Assembly (NCBI GenBank): GCA_949289625.1 | Contig: CASEPH010000179.1 | Span: forward strand, 1 to 11,686 | Source: an uncultured Clostridia bacterium | GTDB lineage: Bacteria > Bacillota_A > Clostridia > Oscillospirales > Oscillospiraceae | DNA: 11,686 nucleotides | Direction: 5' to 3' | Shown: piece after piece, positions 6,580 through 11,686 of the stretch | Numbering within the stretch: position 1 is the first letter of the stretch | Layout: every line of letters starts with the position of its first letter | Notes under the pieces: model-generated | What the model saw: the letters and a program-made list of their open reading frames with translations, nothing else | Told to the model about the DNA's origin: nothing | Databases searched by the model: none | Translations under genes and position numbers: made by a program

Positions 6580-8064
6580 ATGAACGCAGTTGGATTTGAC
6601 AATCAAAAATACCTGAAAACCCAGTCCGAACAGATTTTGAAACGCATTGAAGAATTCGGCGGCAAGCTATATTTGGAATTTGGCGGCAAGCTGTTTGACG
6701 ACTACCATGCCTCTCGTGTGCTTCCCGGATTTCAACCGGACAGTAAGATTCGTATGCTGCAGCAGCTGCGGGACGATGTGGAGATCGTCATCACCATCAA
6801 CGCCGAGGATATTGAGAAGAACAAGATCCGCGGAGATCTTGGCATCACCTATGACGACGACGTGCTTCGGCTCATTGATATTTTTCGCAGTCTGGGACTC
6901 TATGTGGGAAGCGTGGTGCTGACCCGGTGCGACGGGCAAGCCTCTGCCAACGCATTTCTTAAGCGTCTTACCTCTTTGGGTATCCGGTGCTACCGGCACT
7001 ATCCCATTGCAGGTTATCCTTCGGACGTCCCGCACATTGTCAGTGATGAAGGTCTGGGCAAAAACGACTATATCGAAACCACCCGTTCCCTGGTGGTAGT
7101 TACTGCACCAGGCCCTGGCAGCGGGAAAATGGCCACCTGTCTGTCTCAGCTTTATCACGACCACAAGCGAGGCATCACCGCCGGATATGCCAAATTCGAG
7201 ACATTCCCCATCTGGAATCTGCCCCTGAAGCACCCGGTAAACCTGGCCTATGAAGCAGCCACAGTGGATCTCAGCGACGTGAATCTCATTGATCCTTTCC
7301 ATCTGGAAGCCTATGGGGAAACGGCAGTGAACTACAATCGGGATGTGGAGATTTTCCCTGTACTGAATGCCATTTTTGAAAAAATCCAGGGCGTTTCGCC
7401 CTACCGTTCTCCTACAGATATGGGCGTAAATATGGCTGGCTACTGCATCGTGGACGACGACGTGTGCCGCATGGCCTCCAAGCGTGAAATTCTGCGGCGC
7501 TACTACACTGCCTGTGTAGAGCGGATTCAGGGCAAGTGCGACGACGAACCTATCCGCAAGCTAGAACTGCTAATGAATCAGGCAGGTGTCACCACCGAAC
7601 TTTGCCCGGCAATCTCCGCCGCACTGCTGAAGGCCAAGACCACCGGCGCACCTGCTGGAGCCATGGTTCTTCCCGACGGTCAAGTTGTAACCGGGAAAAC
7701 TTCTGATACACTTGGTGCAGCCTCTGCCCTTCTACTCAATGCTCTGAAGGCTCTGGGCGGCATCGACGACCATTTTGATTTGATTTCCGCCCAGGTGCTT
7801 GAACCGATCTGCGAACTCAAAACTCAGTATCTGCTCCACCGGAATCCCCGACTCCATACGGACGAGGTACTTATGGCTCTAACCATCTCTGCGCTGACCA
7901 ATCCTGTGGCTCAGCTGGCCAAGGAGCAGCTGCCCGGTCTCAAGGGCAGTGACGCCCATTTCTCCGTGATACTCAGCGAGGAGGACGAATCCCTGTTGCG
8001 TCGATTGGGCATCAACGTCAGCTGTGAGCCCCAATATGAGGTAAACCGTCTGTATCACAAATAA
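6580..8064 (+). CDS. DUF1846 / UPF0371 family protein, function unknown
   Basis: 494 residues, the standard length of this conserved family, which is common in Firmicutes and Actinobacteria and has no settled function. Recognised by the opening (MNAVGFDNQKYLKTQSEQIL), the L-Y-L-E-F-G-G-K-L-F-D-D-Y-H-A-S-R-V-L-P-G-F segment (30-51), and APGPGSGKMATCLSQLYHD (176-194). That last segment contains a P-loop-like G-P-G-S-G-K (178-183) without the usual Ser/Thr right after Lys; nucleotide or phosphate binding is suggested but not shown. No signal peptide or membrane segment, so cytosolic. The ribosome site AAGGGGAG (6564-6571) is 8 bases before the ATG. Single-gene transcription unit: own extended -10 promoter, own terminator at 8076-8117. 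No neighbour indicates a pathway. Confidence 0.93.
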   Translation: MNAVGFDNQKYLKTQSEQILKRIEEFGGKLYLEFGGKLFDDYHASRVLPGFQPDSKIRMLQQLRDDVEIVITINAEDIEKNKIRGDLGITYDDDVLRLIDIFRSLGLYVGSVVLTRCDGQASANAFLKRLTSLGIRCYRHYPIAGYPSDVPHIVSDEGLGKNDYIETTRSLVVVTAPGPGSGKMATCLSQLYHDHKRGITAGYAKFETFPIWNLPLKHPVNLAYEAATVDLSDVNLIDPFHLEAYGETAVNYNRDVEIFPVLNAIFEKIQGVSPYRSPTDMGVNMAGYCIVDDDVCRMASKREILRRYYTACVERIQGKCDDEPIRKLELLMNQAGVTTELCPAISAALLKAKTTGAPAGAMVLPDGQVVTGKTSDTLGAASALLLNALKALGGIDDHFDLISAQVLEPICELKTQYLLHRNPRLHTDEVLMALTISALTNPVAQLAKEQLPGLKGSDAHFSVILSEEDESLLRRLGINVSCEPQYEVNRLYHK

Positions 8065-8075
8065 GAACCTATGAT

Positions 8076-8117
8076 AAAACGCCGCCGCAGAAGCAACGAT
8101 CTGCGGCGGCGTTTTTT
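8076..8117. terminator. Bidirectional intrinsic terminator (DUF1846 gene / SnoaL operon)
   Basis: Perfect 15-bp stem AAAACGCCGCCGCAG (8076-8090) with CTGCGGCGGCGTTTT (8101-8115), 10-base loop, and T-run 8112-8117 on the plus strand. On the minus strand the stem ends in CGTTTTATCAT, so it also ends the SnoaL operon, whose last stop is at 8129. Confidence 0.92.
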
Positions 8118-8128
8118 GAATCATACAA

Positions 8129-9028
8129 TTAGAACAGCGGATCACCAAAGCCCTTGTTGTTGGGATAGAGCGGAATATTCTCAAACTCCGCACAACCAGG
8201 GGAATAGGTATGATCCTCGTCCAGCTTTTCATAGGGCTCCGGTGCTGGCACCGTATCCTGCACCGTCTGGATAATGCTGATATCATTGTGAGCCTGCCGA
8301 AGATCAGAAATCCCGCTTCTGGGAGGACCGGAGCAGTTGCCCACATTGAGTTCACCGGAAAGGTACTTGCGGAAGCGATCCTGAGCCCAGTTGGTCTCGT
8401 CGTAGCTGTCGCCGATGTCCGGGCACACCTGCTCATGGAACCACCACCAGCGTCCGTCCCGGTATACAAAGTCGGAGCCATACCGCTCCCACAACCATCC
8501 GCCGGAACGTCCGCCCTTGGGTCCGTTGACACTCATCATGGTGCCAGGGGTCAGGTAGAAGCTGCGGGCAGATTTCCCGTCATCCGCCACCTCAATCACA
8601 GGAGACGCCAGCACATGGCAACTCTGACCAAAAGTATCGGGATTGTGGCCATAGAGTTCAAAGAGGCCATAGATTTCCTTCATCTTGGTGGGGCGCTGAA
8701 TCTCTTTTTCCGTGGCAGTCTCAAAGGGCATACCACTGTCGCCCTTGTCATCCTTGGGTACGGTCATTCCCACCTCTTCATCCGAAGGCGCAAAGGCATG
8801 GGCTTTCAAAGGCTGTCCAAAATGGGCCGGAACCAGTTCTTTATAGCCCATCATGCGGCCGAAGGTATGTCCAAAGGTGGAATTATCCGACCGAAGCCAG
8901 AAGGTGCCGTATTCCTCACGGCCCCGGTTGACCCCGTGCAGATAGGCATGACGTGCCTTTAACTCTTCCACCTTCTGTCCCGCCACAACGGCGGCGACCC
9001 GTTCATGGAGGCTTTTGTTTTTATTCAT
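8129..9028 (-). CDS. SnoaL/NTF2-fold protein, third gene of the trio
   Basis: 299 residues, clearly longer than the 130-170 of a simple SnoaL domain. I recognise the NTF2-like fold from the helix around 20-40, a beta strand with H138 then P143-VIEVADDG (144-151), and the terminal strand WERYGSDFVYRDGRWWWFHEQ (180-199). VIEVADDGKSAR closely matches VIEIADDGQTAK in the first gene of the operon. C-terminal motif PEPYEKLDEDHTY is at 263-275. SnoaL-fold enzymes include hydratases, dehydratases, isomerases and cyclases, and H138 sits where several have a catalytic His; the actual reaction is unknown. No signal peptide. Start: GGAGGA (plus-strand 9035-9040) 6 bases before the ATG, touching the stop of the preceding gene (TAAGGAGGA). 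Stretch 80-115 (charged, DKGDSG) looks like an insertion relative to its siblings. Confidence 0.85.
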   Translation of the reverse strand: MNKNKSLHERVAAVVAGQKVEELKARHAYLHGVNRGREEYGTFWLRSDNSTFGHTFGRMMGYKELVPAHFGQPLKAHAFAPSDEEVGMTVPKDDKGDSGMPFETATEKEIQRPTKMKEIYGLFELYGHNPDTFGQSCHVLASPVIEVADDGKSARSFYLTPGTMMSVNGPKGGRSGGWLWERYGSDFVYRDGRWWWFHEQVCPDIGDSYDETNWAQDRFRKYLSGELNVGNCSGPPRSGISDLRQAHNDISIIQTVQDTVPAPEPYEKLDEDHTYSPGCAEFENIPLYPNNKGFGDPLF

Positions 9029-9040
9029 ACTCGCTCCTCC

Positions 9041-9820
9041 TTACATCATTTCCAGGCGCTCGTAGAACTTGCGGCCTACCTTGCCCTTGGGACCGTATCC
9101 CTCGTCCTCATCATAGGTTTTGAAGGGACGAGGCATATCATAGAACAGATACTCCCAGCCGAACTGGTTATCGTATACTTCTTTTTTCACTGTGGGATCC
9201 CCGTAGAACCGAGACGCAGGATCATAGCCCTCAATCACGGTGTTCACTTCGTTGTAGTTTTTGCCGCTCTCCATGGAGAAGTCATGCTGTTCTACCATAT
9301 GCCAGATCTTCCAACCGTCAACTTCCCGAACCAACTCAATGAGCAGCAGCGCCACTTCAAAATAGCAGTCCGCGGTGCCGTCGGGCTTGCCTTTACCGGA
9401 AATGCCCAGATCATATCCCAGGTATCTGGCGTATTTATCGTCTACCGAGATATAGAGCAAAGGCGTCGTACAGGAGTGCATGGCCGTCATGCCAAGACCC
9501 AATTCCGCGTTATCGTAGGCTCCGGGTTTTGCCGCCTTCCAGGCGTCCAGGGTTTCCTGCTCCGCAGCCTGGTATTCGTCCACCAGGTGACGCTTGACTT
9601 CATCAATCCCCACAAAAAAGCCTGTGTTGGTTCCGAAGGAGGCGTCCGCAACATGCTCCGGCTCCTTGACCCACAGCTCATCAATGGCCTGCTGGGTATC
9701 GCCATTGCCCCAGTACAGTACAAAACGGCTCACCAGATTTTGGATCATTTCTTTATCCCAGGCATGGAGGATCATCTCTTCATCGGTAAATTCCCGCTTA
9801 TATTCTTTGAATTTTTCCAT
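9041..9820 (-). CDS. SnoaL/NTF2-fold protein, second gene of the trio
   Basis: 259 residues. N-terminal helices carry L-V-S-R-F-V-L-Y-W-G-N-G-D (29-41); D41 falls near where SnoaL-type dehydratases and LinA-like enzymes carry a catalytic Asp. FGTNTGFFVGIDEVKRHLV (62-80) is the usual NTF2 G-x3-G-x2-E-V turn. H115 lies five residues before P120-LLYISVDD, matching H138/P143 in the third gene. The last strand is ELVREVDGWKIWHMVEQHDF (162-181), and the shared C-terminal motif PRPFKTYDEDEGY is at 230-242. Of the three, this one looks the most complete as an enzyme (inference). Start: AAGGAGG (plus-strand 9828-9834) 7 bases before ATG 9820. An upstream in-frame TTG would include the ribosome site, so I reject it. 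The gap to the previous stop is 14 bases; to the next start 12 bases. Confidence 0.85.
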   Translation of the reverse strand: MEKFKEYKREFTDEEMILHAWDKEMIQNLVSRFVLYWGNGDTQQAIDELWVKEPEHVADASFGTNTGFFVGIDEVKRHLVDEYQAAEQETLDAWKAAKPGAYDNAELGLGMTAMHSCTTPLLYISVDDKYARYLGYDLGISGKGKPDGTADCYFEVALLLIELVREVDGWKIWHMVEQHDFSMESGKNYNEVNTVIEGYDPASRFYGDPTVKKEVYDNQFGWEYLFYDMPRPFKTYDEDEGYGPKGKVGRKFYERLEMM

Positions 9821-9834
9821 TTGCCATCCTCCTT

Positions 9835-10560
9835 TCAAATCCCATAGCTGAAGGTCTTGTCAAAGCTTTCGTAGGGTTCCGGGCACCTGGGGGATTTTGT
9901 TTTGGGTCGGTCCGGATAAAAGGTCTCAAACACCTTTTTCGGTACATTGGGCGCAGGCATATGAAACTCCGCCATTGCTTCCAGTCCGGGCACAGGCTCG
10001 AATACCTTCTCCTCTGCGCAGAAGGGTACGCCGCACTGATGGTCCACATTGAACACCAGCAGCAGATTCAGAATCTTCCACTCCCCTGCCTCCAGGACAA
10101 AGTCCACCGCAGCCCAACCAAAAATCCAGTTGGCCACAGGACCGGCCGCCGTCAAATGGCAAGTGGAACCACGAACATTCCAGATTCCCTTGGCGGTTTG
10201 ACCGTCGTCGGCGATTTCAATGACCTGGGACTCAAAGGGCAGATAGGTAATCATACCCACGCCGTAGATCTCTTCTTCGGTCTTGTCTCCTAGTTCCTTG
10301 GGAAACAGCTTCTGGATCAGCTCTGAGGACAACTTGATCTCGTCGCCTAGCGCCTTGTAGTAGCCGGCCACAGCTTCGGCGCCCTTATAGTACCCATCGT
10401 TCAGACCGAGGCAGACATCTTCCCGTTTGCTGAAGTAGCGGTGATATACCTCCGCTTCCTGCTTGACCGCGTAGTCATGGGAGATTCTGCCCATAATGTT
10501 GCGGATCTCCCGGCGCCACTCCAAACGCTCCAGAAGTTCCATGGGGCTGAATTCTTTCAT
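9835..10560 (-). CDS. SnoaL/NTF2-fold protein, first gene of the trio
   Basis: 241 residues. N-terminal helix EWRREIRNIMGRISHDYAVK (14-33), then HRYFSKREDVCLGLNDGYYK (40-59) and G-A-E-A-V-A-G-Y-Y, the classic SnoaL layout. VIEIADDGQTAKGIW (113-127) and AAVDFVLEAGEWKIL (150-164) form the core strands, and PEPYESFDKTFSY (227-239) is the motif shared with its two downstream neighbours. In ungapped alignment on VIE[IV]ADDG, the histidine of the other two proteins is replaced here by L107, so this subunit may lack the catalytic residue. Start: AAGGAGG (plus-strand 10567-10573) 6 bases before ATG 10560. The frame stays open to 10695 but that stretch holds the promoter. First gene after the promoter at 10619-10647; stop TGA runs into the next ribosome site (TGAAAGGAGG). 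Confidence 0.87.
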   Translation of the reverse strand: MKEFSPMELLERLEWRREIRNIMGRISHDYAVKQEAEVYHRYFSKREDVCLGLNDGYYKGAEAVAGYYKALGDEIKLSSELIQKLFPKELGDKTEEEIYGVGMITYLPFESQVIEIADDGQTAKGIWNVRGSTCHLTAAGPVANWIFGWAAVDFVLEAGEWKILNLLLVFNVDHQCGVPFCAEEKVFEPVPGLEAMAEFHMPAPNVPKKVFETFYPDRPKTKSPRCPEPYESFDKTFSYGI

Positions 10561-10607
10561 GAAATCCCTCCTTAATTGGTGTGTCAATGAAATTTCTTCC
10601 AAAGTTT

Positions 10608-10625
10608 GTATACTAAGTATTATAC
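10608..10625. promoter_or_regulatory. Candidate operator: imperfect 18-bp palindrome over -10 and start site
   Basis: GTATACTAAGTATTATAC reads as an inverted repeat with 7 of 9 pairs matching. Its core ATACT-a-AGTAT (10610-10620) is perfect. It covers the -10 hexamer and the predicted start of the SnoaL operon, where a TetR-, MarR- or GntR-type repressor would block a consensus promoter. No regulator gene is in the window, so the partner is unknown. AT-rich promoters form such palindromes by chance more often than average DNA. Confidence 0.45.
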
Positions 10626-10647
10626 CGACTACATAATATCCTGTCAA
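10619..10647 (-). promoter_or_regulatory. Perfect-consensus promoter of the SnoaL/NTF2 operon
   Basis: Minus-strand TTGACA (plus-strand 10642-10647), spacer of exactly 17 bases, and TATAAT (10619-10624): a perfect vegetative promoter, the strongest in the window. The predicted start is near 10612, leaving about 50 bases of leader before ATG 10560. Confidence 0.85.
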
Positions 10648-10720
10648 TCGATTCAGGGAAAATGAGAACTTCCTTACGGAATTGCACAAAAACAAGCGGC
10701 AAAATTTTGTTTGACATTAA

Positions 10721-10749
10721 CAGCCGGAACCGATATTCGGTTCCGGCTG
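10721..10749 (-). terminator. Perfect 13-bp hairpin after the solute-binding protein gene
   Basis: CAGCCGGAACCGA (10721-10733) pairs exactly with TCGGTTCCGGCTG (10737-10749) around a 3-base loop. On the minus strand it lies 30 bases after the binding-protein stop and is followed by TTAATGTC, a poor U-tract. A probable terminator or mRNA-end stabiliser that separates the binding-protein transcript from the SnoaL operon promoter. 10561-10779 otherwise holds only the promoter, operator and leader described here. Confidence 0.6.
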
Positions 10750-10779
10750 CCATTGCATCGAAAAAATTTTTCCTTCCAA

Positions 10780-11686
10780 TTACCGCATATTGTAGCGATC
10801 CAGGGCATCTTGCAGGATCTGCGTGCAGGATGCAATATCCATTCCTTCAATCTCTGCCACAAACTGATCGTACTCACTGATATCCCGTGTTCCGGTGATG
10901 AACTCCAGAATACTTTGCTGCACATAGGTGCGAATATCGCTGAAAATTGCGCTGTAGGTTGCAGCTTCCTCAGAAGTCAGGCTCAGATTACTCGTCAGGC
11001 AGTCCGCCGTATCATTTTCCGTATTGTTCCACACGTCCACCATGTTCAGTTCATTTTCTCCATAGTTGTTCATAGTCCGGGTGGAATCAATTCGGAAGGA
11101 GCCTGCTCCCAGGGTATAGCAGTTGAGGCACCAGGAATAAGCCAGGCCATTGGGGTTATTTAGCATCAAATCCGTCCAGACGTGTTCGCCGTTTTCTCCA
11201 TAGGTGAAGGTCTCTCCCTCCACGCCATAGTTGCAAAGCTCAGACCCCTCGTCGGTATAGAGGTAGTCCAGCATCTGGCAGGCTGCCAGGAATTCTTCAC
11301 TGTCATCATCCAGATTGGTACTCAGGGAGAATCCCTTGGCGGAGGTGTACTCCACCTGACGTCCCAGATGCACCGGCTCACCGGTCTCCACATTTACAGG
11401 TACGTCCACCGGCATTAAGTCAAAGGTGTCACCGTCGGGAGCCTGCTCCATCAGCGTCGTGTAGTTTGCCACGGTATAATATGTAACACCAATCTGGCCG
11501 TCAAACAGCAAGCTGGAGTCAGGAATATTGTCTACTGCGCTGGTAAAATCACTGTAGATAAGTCCTTCCTTGTACCAGGTCTGCATGGTCTCCAGATAAT
11601 CCCGGAATCCCTCCTCCAGAGGACTGAAAGCCACCTGTGTGCCATCCTTGGCCATGTAATAGGCGTATGTGGAAGAATCGTTTGCG
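10780..11686 (-). CDS. Extracellular solute-binding lipoprotein, LplA-like, C-terminal part (5' end outside window)
   Basis: The frame is open to the window edge; 301 residues are visible, the C-terminal ~55-60% of a typical 500-550-residue family member. Signs of the family: a M-A-K-D-G-T-Q-V turn then LEEGFRDYLETMQTWYKEGLI and Y-S-D-F, the usual helix of LplA/YtcQ-type binding proteins, followed by a DGQIGVTYYTVANY strand and a late EEFLAACQMLDYLYTDEG helix with aromatic residues (AYSWCLNCYTLGAG) expected around a sugar-like ligand. It should be a lipid-anchored, cell-surface receptor for an ABC importer of oligosaccharides or related solutes; the signal peptide, lipobox and any permease genes lie outside. 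The long C-terminal helix ends at the stop 10780. The ligand cannot be assigned. Confidence 0.85.
   Translation of the reverse strand, partial: ANDSSTYAYYMAKDGTQVAFSPLEEGFRDYLETMQTWYKEGLIYSDFTSAVDNIPDSSLLFDGQIGVTYYTVANYTTLMEQAPDGDTFDLMPVDVPVNVETGEPVHLGRQVEYTSAKGFSLSTNLDDDSEEFLAACQMLDYLYTDEGSELCNYGVEGETFTYGENGEHVWTDLMLNNPNGLAYSWCLNCYTLGAGSFRIDSTRTMNNYGENELNMVDVWNNTENDTADCLTSNLSLTSEEAATYSAIFSDIRTYVQQSILEFITGTRDISEYDQFVAEIEGMDIASCTQILQDALDRYNMR

Noticed and set aside
8210..8962. A 250-codon plus-strand open frame opposite the third SnoaL gene
   Set aside because: Antisense to a gene with a clear ribosome site and paralogue motifs; no independent support.
9005..9847. A 280-codon plus-strand open frame opposite the second SnoaL gene
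   Set aside because: Lies antisense to a well-supported gene with family motifs; no ribosome site or promoter, and the translation resembles no family I know.
1650..10560. A bile-acid (bai-like) cluster, suggested by an SDR plus SnoaL-fold proteins
   Set aside because: The SDR is 6-8 kb away on the other strand in its own unit, and the SnoaL proteins are much longer than BaiE. No CoA ligase, CoA transferase or Bai flavoenzyme is present.
10561..10695. N-terminal extension of the first SnoaL protein (45 residues)
   Set aside because: It would translate through the consensus promoter and the AAGGAGG ribosome site; ATG 10560 has ideal spacing.
10711..10739. Plus-strand TTGACA at 10711 as a promoter
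   Set aside because: The -10 position reads TATTCG inside a hairpin, and no plus-strand gene lies downstream.

Overview
The window looks like chromosomal DNA from a Gram-positive, moderately GC-rich (roughly mid-50s % by eye) gut-type Clostridia, most likely Oscillospiraceae/Eubacteriales. Reasons: strong AAGGAGG-type ribosome sites before almost every gene, sigma-A-like promoters, U-tailed intrinsic terminators, and typical families of that group (UPF0371/DUF1846, LplA-type lipoprotein binding protein, stand-alone FMN glutamate-synthase-like protein). The lineage is an inference; no rRNA is present. I see no phage, IS, tRNA or CRISPR signal.

Layout. 1-1476 (+): C-terminal ~60% of pheT, then a long hairpin. 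1650-2408 (+): stand-alone SDR oxidoreductase, followed by a terminator. 2678-4270 (+): a glutamate-synthase-like FMN protein with its own good promoter and an unusual N-terminal four-cysteine motif, ending at a bidirectional terminator. 4328-6439 (-): a three-gene unit read right to left, ABC ATPase -> ABC-2 permease (ATGA overlap) -> MutT-type Nudix hydrolase (GTG start inferred). 6440-6579: back-to-back divergent promoters. 6580-8064 (+): DUF1846/UPF0371 protein, ending at a second bidirectional terminator. 8129-10560 (-): an operon of three diverged SnoaL/NTF2-fold proteins. 10780-11686 (-): C-terminal part of an extracellular solute-binding protein.

Most of the window is ordinary. The part I would look at again is the SnoaL/NTF2 trio. 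The three genes are tightly coupled (each stop touches the next ribosome site) and are recognisable as old paralogues. They share a C-terminal motif P-[ER]-P-[YF]-x-x-[FLY]-D-x3-[STG]-Y outside the usual SnoaL core. They are read from a perfect TTGACA-N17-TATAAT promoter whose -10 and start region is covered by an imperfect 18-bp palindrome. Two of the three keep a histidine where catalytic SnoaL-fold dehydratases often have one; the third appears to have lost it. This fits a regulated, possibly hetero-oligomeric enzyme of unknown substrate, but that function is inference. The upstream binding protein could supply the substrate, though a hairpin and the strong promoter separate the two units.

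The second point of interest is the glutamate-synthase-like protein. It keeps the FMN/TIM-barrel landmarks of GltB, but has no glutaminase domain and no GltB-type 3Fe-4S cysteine cluster, and instead carries C-x2-C-x3-C-x3-C near its N terminus.
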